A stretch of 64,000 nucleotides of DNA from Pictodentalium vernedei (taxonomy: Eukaryota; Mollusca; Scaphopoda; Dentaliida; Dentaliidae). Made by a program: the position numbers and the translations under genes. Under the pieces are notes generated by a model. The model saw only the letters and a program-made list of their open reading frames with translations, had not been told where the DNA came from and made no database searches. The stretch is taken from positions 179,826,596-179,890,595 of the forward strand of contig CM062288.1 in NCBI GenBank assembly GCA_031216915.1. The letters run 5' to 3'. This document shows, piece after piece, positions 33,451-43,955 of the stretch (the stretch's first letter is position 1; every line of letters begins with the position of its first letter).

Positions 33451-34339
33451 TGGCTTAAACCTCTATCGCTTTCCGGTTGGCGGAAGGTTGTCGAGTTTTT
33501 CACAAGAGTGGGCGTCGATTACGGACGACCCTTGGGTGAGAGGAGTGACTTCGGAAGGTCTAAAGATATCCTTCAAACGAAAGCCTCCATTAACTCGAAG
33601 TCCAAAGTGGACTCATCTTCCGTCAAATCCACAGAAAAGAGACGCTCTGTTATCAGAGGTGCAGTCTCTTTTAATGAAGAACGCGGTAGAGGTCGTAGAA
33701 AACCAGGAATCTCTGGGATTCTACAGCCATCTGTTTCTGGTTCCGAAACCAGACGGCTCGTTCCGTCCAGTCATAGATTTGAGCTGGATAAACAAGCTGA
33801 TCGTCGCTCCGAAGTTTTATATGGAGACGATTCGATCGGTCAGAGCGAGTATTCGGGTGAACGATTATGCAACGAGCATAGATCTCAAAGATGCGTACTT
33901 TCACGTCATGGTACATCCGACATTCCGAAAGTATCTACGCTTTGCAGTCCTGGGAGTGGTGTATCAATTCCGGGCGATGTGCTTCGGATTGAATCTAGCA
34001 CCCTGGGCTTTCACTTGGGTAATGAACTCGGTAATGATCTACTTCCGAGCTCATTCGTCTGCGGTAACGTCGGCCTACCTGGACGACATTCTTCAGAGGT
34101 ACGGCAACGAGTTAACGCTTCAGAACGATGTTCAGAATCTTCTTCTATTGCTCCGACGTCTCGGTTTTATAGTAAACGAGGAGAAGTCGGATCTGGTGCC
34201 GTCCAAGTCATTCACTCATCTGGGAATGAGCTTCGAGACGCACAACGATCTCGTTCGTCTGCCGTTAACCAGAGCGAAATTAGTCAGTTGTTACGCTCGC
34301 TATTGTCTGCACGCAGACAAAGTCACGGCGAGAGACTGA
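33125..34339 (+). CDS. Reverse transcriptase, DIRS copy A (truncated by frameshift)
   Basis: The frame is open from 33125, but RT similarity starts only near the end of gag (about 33450), so the first 100 or so codons are probably antecedent overlap rather than a real N-terminus. Visible RT motifs: FLVPKPDGSFRPVIDLSWIN, the catalytic DLKDAYFHVMVHP (first Asp), FRAMCFGLNLAPWAFTW, AYLDDIL (the YxDD box), LGFIVNEEKS and THLGMSFET. It ends at a TGA where copy 3 has ten extra bases (AATTTCATGC); removal of ten bases explains why RNase H follows in another frame. The frame is +1 relative to gag, so expression would need frameshifting or re-initiation. All catalytic residues of the polymerase are present. 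Confidence 0.88.
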   Translation: MTASFPLFMIKLKRKLMILCCSDRLLKSRIQQTRIRQALLGLMRPREVPIEVPVRPLGLIRETVRIATLVRDVLQAGTIGRTPRGRRGEVRVVEDVVSPTAGLAGPGGDGLNLYRFPVGGRLSSFSQEWASITDDPWVRGVTSEGLKISFKRKPPLTRSPKWTHLPSNPQKRDALLSEVQSLLMKNAVEVVENQESLGFYSHLFLVPKPDGSFRPVIDLSWINKLIVAPKFYMETIRSVRASIRVNDYATSIDLKDAYFHVMVHPTFRKYLRFAVLGVVYQFRAMCFGLNLAPWAFTWVMNSVMIYFRAHSSAVTSAYLDDILQRYGNELTLQNDVQNLLLLLRRLGFIVNEEKSDLVPSKSFTHLGMSFETHNDLVRLPLTRAKLVSCYARYCLHADKVTARD

Positions 34340-35430
34340 TAGGTCTGTGCGGAGCCGCCGCGGATCTCATTCCGATGGGGCGGCTACGCACACGTCCTCT
34401 TCAAATTTTCCTGACTCAGAATTGGAGTGTGAAAATTCATTCGCTCGATGTAGACGTTCTCTTGTCAGATCAAGTGAAACAAGAGATTCAGACTTGGGCA
34501 AACATTCAGTGGTTAACTCAAGGAGTTCCGCTGCAGTTGCCGGATCCGAGTTTTACCGTTATGACGGATGCCAGTCAAACAGGTTGGGGTGCATCATTAA
34601 TCCCAACGGATTCGAGATGCCAGGGTCTTTGGGATCCGCAATTCCTGTGCAAGCACATAAACATCAAGGAAATGATGTCAATTTGGCTTGCGTTACATCA
34701 CTGGATGGACATTATTCACGATGCTCATGTCCAAATCCTATCCGACAATACGACAGTAGTGGCGTATATACGGAATCAGGGAGGCACTCATTCAGTTCCG
34801 TTGTTCAATCTAACGGAAAGAATCCTTCTGTTTGCGTTAGAACATCACGTTCTTCTTTCGGTCCGTCACATACCGGGTCGTCTGAATGTGCTAGCAGACT
34901 CCCTTTCACGAAAGGGTCGCTTGTTGCCGTCGGAGTGGACTCTCAACAAACAAGTATTCAATCAGATTTGCTACCAATGGGAACGGCCAATGATAGACTT
35001 ATTTGCGACACATCTCAACAATCAGTTGCAGACGTATGTGTCTCCGTGTCCGGATCCAAGAGCATTTGCAGTAGACGCTCTGTCGATCCCTTGGGACGGA
35101 ATGATAGGATATGCGTATCCTCCAGCGCCGTTAATTCAACAAGTATTGCTAAAGATAAAACAATCTCAGTGCAAGATTCTGTTGGTAGCATCTCTGTCGC
35201 CACAGAGACCGTGGATAAATCTACTCAGGTGTCTGTTGTGGGACCTACCGCGGAAGCTTCCTCCACGAGAGGATCTTCTTTCGCAGGGGAAATCGCGCCA
35301 ACTCCATCACAACCCGCAAGGTCTCAACCTTCACGTTTTTCTGTTGTGCGGTCCTTCTTGCATGGCAAGCACTTTACAGGACGAGCAGTGGACGCGATTT
35401 CTAACTGTAGGAGGACCTCCTCTTCGCTAA
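34340..35430 (+). CDS. RNase H and methyltransferase-like region, DIRS copy A
   Basis: Continuation of the pol protein in a different frame, open to the stop at 35430. The RNase H signature is complete: TDASQTGWGA (first Asp), KEMMSIWLALHHW (Glu), SDNTTVVAYIRNQGG (second Asp), VLADSLSR (last Asp). After a linker (LPSEWTLN) comes the DIRS-typical methyltransferase-like region: PMIDLFATHLNNQLQTYVSP, AVDALSIPWDGMIGYAYPP, ILLVASLSPQRPWINLL. RNase H would degrade the RNA strand of the hybrid; the role of the methyltransferase-like part is unknown in the family. Separated from RT by the 10-bp lesion at about 34330-34340 and overlapping the YR gene at its end. Confidence 0.85.
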
Positions 35431-36386
35431 ACTATGCGGCTAAGTGGAAGGTTTTTCGTCGTTGGTGTAGGGATCATTCTGTAGATATATTTGATCCCTC
35501 TATACCAGACATTGCAAACTTTCTAGTATACTTGTTTGACGAAATCAAACTGCAGCCTGTTACTATAAAGGGTTATAGATCTATGTTATCTGATACCTAT
35601 GCACATCATGATAGTTTACAAATTGGATCTAATGTCTCTTTATCGAAGTTGGTTAGAAACTTTTCGATAAATAGACCCAGAACTCTTAGATTAATTCCTA
35701 AGTGGAATTTAGCTTGGGTTCTCCTTAAATTGAAGGAAAAGCCATTTGAACCTCTTGGGACAGTAGATTTCAAATTCTTATCTTATAAGACAGCTTTTCT
35801 CTTAGCTTTCTCTTCTGCCAGAAGAGTCAGTGAGCTTCATGCACTATCGGTGGATGATTCTCATTATCGTAGTGTTGGGAACACTATCACCTTCACTACT
35901 AATGTGGGTTTTTTAGCTAAGAATCAGGCTCCTAATAAATATCCGGAACCTATTGTTATTAAGGCTCTTCCATCTTCAGACGGGCGTAGGCCTTTACTCT
36001 GTCCTGTTAGAGCACTACGTATCTATAAACAGAGATCTCAGTTTATCAGAAAGGGACGGAAACGTTTCTTTCTGTCTTTGATGCCTAATAGAAAGGACAT
36101 TTCAGTCCATTCTATTGCTAGATGGATTCAGTTAACTATCCGTACTGCTTATGAAGATTTATCTTCTTCTCAGCAGTCTGTGCTTAAGATTTCTGCTCAT
36201 GAAGTAAGAGCTCTTTCTACTTCCTGGGCTTATGCTAATAGTGTTGCTATTACAGATTTGATGAAGGCTGCTTATTGGTCTCAGCCATCCACATTTACGA
36301 ATTTTTATCTCAGAAATATTGAGTCCATTTCTGGAGACCTGCATTGTTTAGGTCCGTTATCTGTTGCTCAGAATGTCGTCCACTAA
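35150..36386 (+). CDS. Tyrosine recombinase (YR), DIRS copy A
   Basis: The integrase-equivalent of DIRS elements: it joins a circular double-stranded DNA copy to the target through a phosphotyrosine intermediate, without target duplication. The frame is open from 34347, but only the part from about 35150 resembles YR, so the start is approximate. The N-terminal core-binding part (KWKVFRRWCRDHSVDIFDPS, FLVYLFDEI, IKGYRSMLSD) is followed by the catalytic domain with Arg in ARRVSELHAL (about 35820), His and Arg in AHEVRALSTSWA (about 36198), and the Tyr in TNFYLRN (36306-36308). The C-terminus is QNVVH-stop. It overlaps the end of the pol frame, a usual DIRS arrangement. Intact over the whole domain and more AT-rich than the upstream genes. 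Confidence 0.9.
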
Positions 36387-36998
36387 ACAGTTGCAACTAT
36401 AGTTATGCAGGCTTTCTGTTCCGGCAGTGACTCCGTCCGGCTGCCCTCTTCGCTCTGGCCTATTTGACCCAGGGCAAGGGGAAGGGGGGGGGGGGGGGGG
36501 GGGGGGGGGGGTGTTCCCTCAGGTCACCTGCTTTATAGTGAAAAGCAAGGGAATGCCTCCTCCAAGTCAGTATTTCTGAGTCGCTTCCGGGATGGTTTTA
36601 AAGTGTAATATTAATGTTTAAATTCATTCATGTCTTATTTTTAAAGTGTAGCTCGGTGTGAAGCATTTGTATATGTCAAGTGTCAAACGGGCTTTAATAT
36701 ACAATACTCGGACACTTTTAAATGATTATAAAGAGTCTCGATTCTCTGGACTACTTTATTTATTGGCTTGCTTTAAAAATAATTAGTATAAGGGTTATAC
36801 TGGATGTTAATAGAGAACATGAATGTTATTGTGCTCAATTATTAAGGGTAGTGTATTTTTCTAATTTAATATTAAATAAGAAAGATACATGTAAAGCCTA
36901 ATACTCCTTTTCTCCTTAAGGGGTTACCTCTTTACTATATAGTTGAGCTTATTGGATTTTCCTCTATGTCCTAGGCCCTCCAGCCTGTTTACTATTCA
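36387..36998 (+). other. 3' untranslated region of copy A with poly-G tract
   Basis: Non-coding, alignable with the same region of B, C and copy 1. A run of 28 G (36484-36511) follows ACCCAGGGCAAGGGGAA. The same tract has 13 G in B (43071-43083) and 16 in C (55591-55606). Confidence 0.7.
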
Positions 36999-37085
36999 GC
37001 TAAGTCTGGGTCATTGGTACAGTATAAAAATGTTAAAAAATTTATAGTAATTTATATATTTTTTATACTTACCAATGACCCAGAC
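36999..37085 (+). repeat. ICR of DIRS copy A
   Basis: The first half (to 37031) equals the reverse complement of the left terminus (GGTACAGTATAAAAAT). The second half (from 37032) equals the reverse complement of the right terminus (GTTAAAAAATTTATAG...). It fixes the outermost bases as 30263 and 37388. Confidence 0.9.
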
Positions 37086-37161
37086 GGGGATGGCCCTCCC
37101 TGGAGTTGGGAACTCTTGCCTCCCCGCTGAGTACATAGCGCTGACCAGGCACTGCCAGTAA

Positions 37162-37388
37162 GAATGATAATTGGCGCCAATTTTGGGACGACTGCGTCAC
37201 TGCGCATGCGCAGTAGAGGCGTAGTATGGAGGTCCTTTAGGACATGATTTCTTTTTGTTTTGGATGCAAATTTTGGGGATTGGGGGGCAAAATTTGTGTT
37301 TGGCCCTGGTTTTGTTAGAGTTAGCACCAGCTAAGTCTGGGTCATTGGTAAGTATAAAAAATATATAAATTACTATAAATTTTTTAAC
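37162..37388 (-). repeat. Right inverted terminal repeat, DIRS copy A
   Basis: Inverted partner of 30263-30462 with TGCGCATGCGCA at 37201-37212. It is about 27 bp longer at its tip (AAAAATATATAAATTACTAT...) than the left end and carries GGTAAGTAT. Copy B sequence resumes at 37389. Confidence 0.9.
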
Positions 37389-38076
37389 TTTCGAGGCATG
37401 GGCCTGTTGTGGTCATTCTTGCTATAAAGTTACACTGCTTGTTCAGTGTTTTCCTCTCTCCCTTTCCTTTAAGTCCCCCCTTGCTATTCTCCCTTGCTTT
37501 TGGCATATTTTCTGTAATATTATTACTAAAATTTCTTGGGAGTTTTAGCTGGATAACAGAATGAATTCTGTTCTTTTCCCCATGTTTACGTCCTCACCCA
37601 TGGGTGTTTAGGCGTAGTGTTCTGCATCTACCATCTGATGTTCTGCAGTTTCTTCCCTGGAAGTCTCTGTTTTGCATCAGATAGTGTATTATTGGTAACT
37701 GATTTCGGGCCAGGGTTATCAGTGCCTGGAGTCATGTTTCTGGTGTTTTTACACTTCTTGTTTACATTGACAACAGCCTCTGTGGAGGGGGATTTCTTGT
37801 CTTTGTGTTAGTTTAATCATAACTGGATACATTATTATTATTCGTAAGTGTTGCATTAATTTTTTAAAATATTTTTAAAATTTTTGTCCACACTCAGGCT
37901 TGGGATCCATTGGGGCTCAATGTTACTTTTCAGAAACTTGGGCTTTTCTGAAAAAATATTTTAAAAAAATTTTTTTTTGATTTCAATTATTTTTTCTATG
38001 TTAATGGATCATGTTATTATGTATTTTGTTTACAGGGGTTGGTGCAAGTACTAGGATTTTGTATTCTTTTCACAAT
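37389..38076 (+). other. 5' leader of DIRS copy B, continued
   Basis: Resumes the leader interrupted at 30262 (TTTCGAGGCATGGGCCTGTT) and matches 49904-50607 of copy C closely. Non-coding. Confidence 0.75.
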
Positions 38077-39450
38077 GAAAGGATATTGTTCAATTGTAAT
38101 AAGAGGAAATCTTCCCCTGACTTTCAAAATCATTGTATAAATGTAGTCAGTGTACTCGCACTAACTCCTGTTCAGTATGTGTTAATTTCGATGACAACAT
38201 GGGAAGCGTGTGTCACGGTATGTTAGTGTGGAAATGGCCATGCCGGTCCTTTCTCCGCAGGGTCACTCTAGTTTATCAATCTCTATTTCAGACGAACAAG
38301 AACAGGGTGATGTATTCATGATGTCTTCCATAAGTGTGCCTCCGTCGTCACAATTAATGAAGAGCTAGCGGCAAAGTGCTCATGGAAATACGTCAATTGC
38401 CTAAGAGGTCCCTAGTAGGATCGACGGCCTTTGACGTCCGCTAGCTCGCCCGGTGTAGCGGCCATTCATCGAATGGTTCGGCAGCCGGGTTCATCCGTTG
38501 CGGTCCAGAAAGGAGTTTTGGGTGATGCGAGCACTATAAATCAACCAAGTGCACACCCAGTGATGGTGGATCAGAGGAGAGAACGGAGGAAGCCTATTAG
38601 TCCGGTTCCTAGCTCGTCCAGGTCCACCCGGGCTGCGAGCGAGAGAGGCCCCTCTCTCGTACAACAACATCTGGCCCCAGATGTTGTGGTACAAAATGTT
38701 TCGCATTCGGAGCATATGTCCACCGCTCGGGACGCTCCGTTATATAGACAGTCCGGAGAGACTGTCAATAAGGCTTCCTCATCCTCATGGCAGCACACAC
38801 AACCACACCTTTGCTACGTGACCTCGGATATCCAGCCAACTTCGCCAATCAGAGAATCCACGGCGTCCAGGTCATGCCATCCGGTAGCCAGGGAAACGAG
38901 GCCTGTAGACTCCGGACGTTCGCATAAGAAAAGTATGCAGGAGTCAACGTACACGGAGCTTCCAGCGGCAAAGCATCGTAAGACCGCTACTCCACAGGCC
39001 TCAGTGACGGACGTGCTAACCCAAATAGCACAACTTATCGCAGCATCCCAGCAACGACAGAATCTCTGTCGCATCATGTAATATCCGACAACGTCGGTAT
39101 GCTCCGCCGAAGCATCAGGTACGGACGTCCAAAAACTTCATAGGGTCCGACAGGATGGCGAAAGGGATTCGGAGGATTTCGAGCTTTCCCTTTCGGAACA
39201 ACATAAGCTGCTGTACATGTCATCCGGCTTTATCTTCTAGAGGTTGTTTCGTTGGACCAGAATGCTGCGATGCCGGATAAGAGACTGATAGCGTCGGTGG
39301 ACACAAGAATAGTTTGATCGGTTCAGGGACATCGTCCCTCAGTTTCCGACACAGTCCAATAATGTCACAGGAACTTTTGAATTATTGAACGACGCTATAT
39401 ATATAGGGCTTGCTATTAAACAAGCAAGTCTGGTTTCTTGTTCGCAAAAG
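38077..39450 (+). pseudogene. First gag segment of DIRS copy B
   Basis: Starts MKGYCS and is at once out of frame (one base missing in the CSNCK codons, identically in copy C). The longest open part, 38431-39081, matches the N-terminal half of copy A Gag through the QIAQLIAASQQ block. The segment ends in the FELLNDAIY region near 39400, where a second copy of the gag start is joined. Confidence 0.8.
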
Positions 39451-41040
39451 TTACCGTGATGTCTTTCAAAAGTGTGCCTCTGTCGTCATAGTTAAATGAA
39501 GAGCTAGCCGCAATAAGTGCTCATGGAAATATGTCAATCGCCTAAGAGGTCCCTAGTAGGATCGACGGCGTTGACATTCGCTAGCTCACCCGGTGTAGCG
39601 TCCATTCATCGAATGGTTCGGCAGCCGGGTTCGTCCGTTGAGGTCCAGGAACGAGATTTGGGTGATGCGAGCACTATAATAGACAATAGTATGCACCCAG
39701 TGACGACGGATCAGAGGAGAGATCGGAGGAAGCCTGTTATTCCGGTTCCTAGCTCGTCCAGGTCCGTCCGGGCTGCGAGCGAGAGAGGTCCCTCTCTCGT
39801 ACAACAACATCTGGGACCGGATATTGTGGTAGAAACGTTTCGCCATTGGAGCATATGTCCGCCGCTCGGGACGCTCCGTTATATAGACAGTCCGAGAGAC
39901 TGTCGATAAGGCTTCCTCATCCTCACGGCAGCGCACACGACCGCACCTTGGCTACGTGACCTCGAGTATCCTTCTAGCTTCGTCATTCAGGGATTCCACG
40001 GCGAACAGGTCACACCATCCGGTAGCCAAGGGACACGAGGCCTGTACACTCCGGTCACTCGCATAATAGAAGTATGCACGGGGTAACGTACACGGAGCTT
40101 CCAGCGGCAAAGCAACGTAAGACCGCTTCTCCACAGGCCTCAGTGACGGACGTGCTATCCAAAATAGCACAACTTATCGCAGCATCCCAGCAAACGACAG
40201 AATCTCTGTCGGATCAGGAATAATCCGATGACGCTGGGTCGGTTCGCTCCGCTGAAGCATCAGGTACGGACGACCGAGCACTTCATAGGGTCCGACAGGA
40301 TGACGAAAGGGATTCGGACGATTTCGAGCTTTCCCTTTCGGAACAACAGAAGCTGCCATTCATTTCTTCCGGCATTATCTTCCAGAGGTTGTTCCGTCGG
40401 ACTAGAATGCTGCGATGCTGGATAAGAGACTAATAGCGTCATTGGACACAGAGCTTTTGATCGGTTCAGGGACATCGTCCCTGAGTTGCCGACACAGTCC
40501 AATAAGGTCACTAGAACATTCGAATTATTGAACGACGCTATATATAAGCTTGCTACCAAAACAGGCTAGTCTAGTTTCTTGTCCGCAAATGCTCTAAATC
40601 TGCCTTTCATCAATTCTAGGAATAAATTTGAAATGGCAGGACAGGGCGTACTGAGAGTTCCTCTGCGTCTAGACGAAGTTGAAGACTGGAATTGTCTTTA
40701 TCGCCGTCTATGTCAATTCCAACCACGACGTTGGAAACGACAATGATGTCAAACAGACTTAACTTAGACGCTTTATCATACGTAGACCACCTTACTGAGG
40801 CGTTATCATTACGTCTTCAAGGGAAAGAATTCCAGGATATGATCCTCAATGAGATTTCTTTCAAGGGCAGTAGTTTTTCCATGTATAACTCCGCCCTTCA
40901 GTGGCAAACCTGGAGTTGGTTAGACGTAACGCAGCCCTAGCTACATCCACACGCGTGGATAGTAAGGTGAAGAACTCTCTCAGAGTCGCTTCGGTCTCGG
41001 AGAAGCTTCTCTTCGACGGCAACCTTTCAGCAATCTATGA
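39451..41040 (+). pseudogene. Second gag segment of DIRS copy B, fused to RNase H
   Basis: Repeats the gag 5' sequence (offset about 1.13 kb from the first, starting at the TGATGTCTTTCAAAAGTGTG block) and continues further, through MSIPTTTLETTMMSNRLNLD and the YVDHLTEALSLRLQGKEFQD and VANLELVRR cores, to FDGNLSAIYE. There the gag tail and all of RT are missing and RNase H sequence starts (41041). Several frameshifts. The fusion point is identical in copy C. Confidence 0.8.
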
Positions 41041-41990
41041 ATTGCTCGATATACACATTCTCTTGTCAATCGAGTGTAACAAGAGATTCAGACTTAGGCA
41101 AACATTTGGTGGTTGACTCAGAGAGTTCCATTGCAGTTGCCGGATCCGAGTTTTACGATTATGACGGATGCCAGTCAAACAGGTTGGGGTACAACATTGA
41201 TTCCAACGGATTCGAAGTGCCAGGGTCTTTGGGTTCCGCAGTTTTCTAGGCAAGCACTTAAACTTCCAAGAAATGATGTTATTTTGGCTTGCACTACGTC
41301 ATTGGATGAACATTATTCAGAAACGCATGTCCAAATCCTGTCCGATAATATGACAGTAGTTGCGTATATCCAGAACCAGGGAGGCACTCATTCTGTTCCA
41401 TTATTCAATTTAACGGAAAGAATCCTTCTGTTTGTTCTAGAACACTAAGTTCTGCTTCGGTCTGTCATATTCCAGGTCGTCTGATTGTATTAGCAGACTC
41501 CCTTTCACAGAAGGGTCGCTTGTTGTCGTCAGAATGGACTCTCAACAAACAGGTATTCAATCAGATTTGCTACCAATGGGAGCGGCCAATGATAGACTAA
41601 TTTGCGACACAACTCACCAATCAATTGCAGACGTATGTGTCACCATGTCCAGATCCCCGAGCATATGTAGTTAACGCTCTATCGATCTCGTAGGACGGAA
41701 TGATAGGATACGCGTATCCTCCAGCGCTGTTGATTCAGCAAATATTGCTAAGATAAAACATTCACAATACAATTCTGTTGGTAGGATCTCTGTCTTCACA
41801 GAGACTGTGGATAAATTTACTCAGGTGTCTGCTGTGGGACTTACCGCGAAAACTTCCTCCACGAGAGGAGCTTCTTTCGCTGGGGAAATCGTGTCAACTT
41901 CATCACAACCCACAAGGTCTCAACCTTCACGTATTCCGTTGTGCGGTCCTTCTTGCACGGCAAGCATTGTACAGGACGAGCAGTGGACGC
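41041..41990 (+). pseudogene. RNase H and methyltransferase-like region of DIRS copy B
   Basis: Starts at the LLDIHILLS block and keeps RNase H pieces (PSFTIMTDASQTGWGTTLIP, QILSDNMTVVAYIQNQGG) and methyltransferase-like pieces, but with frameshifts and stops (for example TAA in the LEH segment near 41448 and TAG after ALSIS near 41690). Shares several lesions with copy C. Confidence 0.75.
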
Positions 41991-42996
41991 GATTTCTAAC
42001 TGTAGGAGGACCTCCTTTTCACTATACTATGCGGCTAAAGTGGAAGGTCTTCCGTCGTTGGTGTAGGGATCATTATGTCGATATTTTTGATCCCTCCATA
42101 CCAGACATTGCAAACTTTCTAGTATACTTGTTTGACGAGATCAACTGCAGCCTGTTACTATTAAATGTTATAGGTCTATGTTATCTGATACCTATGCACA
42201 CCATGATAGTTTACAATTGAGTCTAATGTCTCTTTATCTAAGTTAGTTAGAAACTTTTCGATAAATAGACCTAGAATCCTTAGATTAATTCCTAAATGGA
42301 ATTTAGCTTGGGTTCTTATTAAACTAAAAGAAAACAATTTGAGCCTCTGGAGACAGTAGATTTCAAATTCCGGCCTTTTAAGACAGCAATTCTCTTAGCT
42401 TTCTCTTCTGCTGAAGAGTCAGTGAGCTTCATGCACTATCGGTGGACGATTCTCACTTTCGTAGTATCGGGAACACTATTACCTTTACTACTAATGTTGG
42501 ATTTTTGGTTAAGAATCAGGCTCCTAATAAATATCCGGAACCTATTGTTTTTAAGGCCCTTCCGACTTCGAACGGGCATAGGCCTTTACTCTGTCCGGTT
42601 AGAGCTTTATGTATTTATAAACAGATCTCAGTTTATCAGTAAGGACGTAAAGCTTCTTCTGTCTCTGATGCCTAATAGAAAGGACATTACGGTCCATTCT
42701 ATTGCTAGATGGATTCAATTAACTATCGGTACTGCTTATGATAATCTATCTTTAACTCAGCAGTCTGTGCTTAAGATTTCGGCTCATGAAGTAATAGCTC
42801 TTTCTACATCTTGGGCTTCTGCAAATAGTGTTGCTATTACAGATTTAATGAAGGCTGCATATTGGTCTCAGCCATCCACATTCACAAATTTTTATCTCAG
42901 AAATATTGAGTCCATTTCTGGAGGCCTGCATTGTTTAGGTCCATTATCTGCTGCTCAGAATGTCGTTCACTTAACAGTTGCAACTATAGTTATGTA
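41991..42996 (+). pseudogene. Tyrosine recombinase of DIRS copy B, frameshifted
   Basis: Matches copy A YR from the core-binding part (KVFRRWCRDHYVDIFDPSIP) to TNFYLRN. A base is missing in the INCSLLL segment (near 42143) and another inside the catalytic-arginine codons: the text reads TCTGCTGAAGAGTCAGTG where copy A has TCTGCCAGAAGAGTCAGTG. The HxxR box reads AHEVIALSTSWA, so its Arg is also lost. The normal stop is changed (QNVVHLTVA...). Inactive. Confidence 0.85.
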
Positions 42997-43565
42997 GGCT
43001 TTCTGTTTCGGCAGTGACTTCGTCCTGTTGCTCTCTTCGCTCTGGGCTATTTGACCCAGGGCAAGGGGAAGGGGGGGGGGGGGAGGGTGTTTCCTTGGGT
43101 CACCTGTTTTATAATGAAAACAAGGGGATACCTCCTCCGGAGTCAGTAATTCTGAGCTGTTACTGGGATGGTTTTAAAGTGAAAAGTTTATGTTTAAAAA
43201 ATTCATTCATGTCATAGTTTTAAAGTATAGCATTTGAATATGTCACGTGTCAAACGGGCGTTAATATACAATCCTCGGACACTTTTAAAAGAGTATAAAG
43301 AGTCTCAATTCTCTGCACTAACTTTATTTATTGGCTTACTTTAAAAATAATTAGTATAAGGATTATACTGGATGTTAATAGAGAACATGAATGTTATGAT
43401 GCTCAATTATGGAGGGTGTTGTGTCTTTCTAATTTATCATAAATAAGAAAGATACATGTAAAGCCTAATACTCCTTTTCTCCTTGAGGGGATGACTCTAT
43501 TTTATATAGTTGAGCTTATTGGATTTTCCTCTATGTCCTAGGCCCTTCTGCCTTTTTACTATTCA

Positions 43566-43955
43566 TCTATGTCTGGGTCATTGGTACAGTATAAAAATGT
43601 TAAAAAATTTATAGTAATTTATATATTTTTTATACTTACCAATGACCCAGACGGGGATGGCCCTCCCAGGAGTTGGGAACTCATACCTCACCGCTGAGTA
43701 CATAGCGCTGACCAGGCACTGATTGTAAGAATGATAAATGGTGCCAATTTCGGGACGTCCTTGACACTGCGCATGCACAGTAGAGGCAAAGTATGGAGGG
43801 CCATTCAGGACATGATTTCTTTGGTTTTAGATGCAAATTTTGGGGATTGAGGGGCAAAATTTGTGTTTGGCCCTAGATTTTTAAGAGTTAGCACCAGCTA
43901 AGTCTGGGTCATTGGTAAGTATAAAAAATATATAAATTACTATAAATTTTTTAAT
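43566..43955 (+). repeat. ICR and right ITR of DIRS copy B
   Basis: ICR at 43566-43653 with its junction at 43598/43599; right ITR about 43728-43955. The palindrome is altered here to TGCGCATGCACA (43768-43779), the only imperfect one of eleven. The terminal base is T where A and C have C. Confidence 0.8.

Larger units (their letters stand above)
30263..37388 (+). mobile_element. DIRS copy A, near-intact full-length element
   Basis: A 7,126-bp element with left ITR (30263-30462), leader, Cys-rich ORF, Gag, RT, RNase H and methyltransferase-like region, overlapping YR, ICR and right ITR. It is inserted in the leader of copy B: joining 30262 to 37389 gives CCTATTTTCGAGG, identical to the uninterrupted sequence in copy C (near 49901-49913). 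No target-site duplication. The coding part is the least damaged in the window, but a 10-bp gap separates RT from RNase H and a stop precedes Gag. Confidence 0.9.
29863..43955 (+). mobile_element. DIRS copy B (RT-less, duplicated gag), split by copy A
   Basis: Left part 29863-30262, right part 37389-43955, together 6,967 bp. The two halves belong together because an ITR variant at the left (CTTAAAAATCTAGGGCC) is matched exactly by its complement at the right end (GGCCCTAGATTTTTAAG), while copy A has a different variant at both its ends. Structure: leader, gag 5' segment twice, direct fusion to RNase H, methyltransferase-like region, broken YR, ICR, right ITR. It is nearly the same length and layout as copy C (6,963 bp). 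Confidence 0.85.

Noticed and set aside
33508..34340. Long frame in the +2 register of copy A covering the RT region
   Set aside because: It is a shadow of the RT frame; only the part after 34340 shows RNase H and methyltransferase-like motifs.
34347..35150. N-terminal extension of the YR frame
   Set aside because: It overlaps RNase H in another frame, is Ser-rich low-complexity and has no YR similarity, so it is treated as chance open frame.
37389..43955. Reading A and B as a tandem pair sharing one ITR
   Set aside because: The left end of B is found at 29863-30262, and ITR variants and the copy C empty site show nesting instead.
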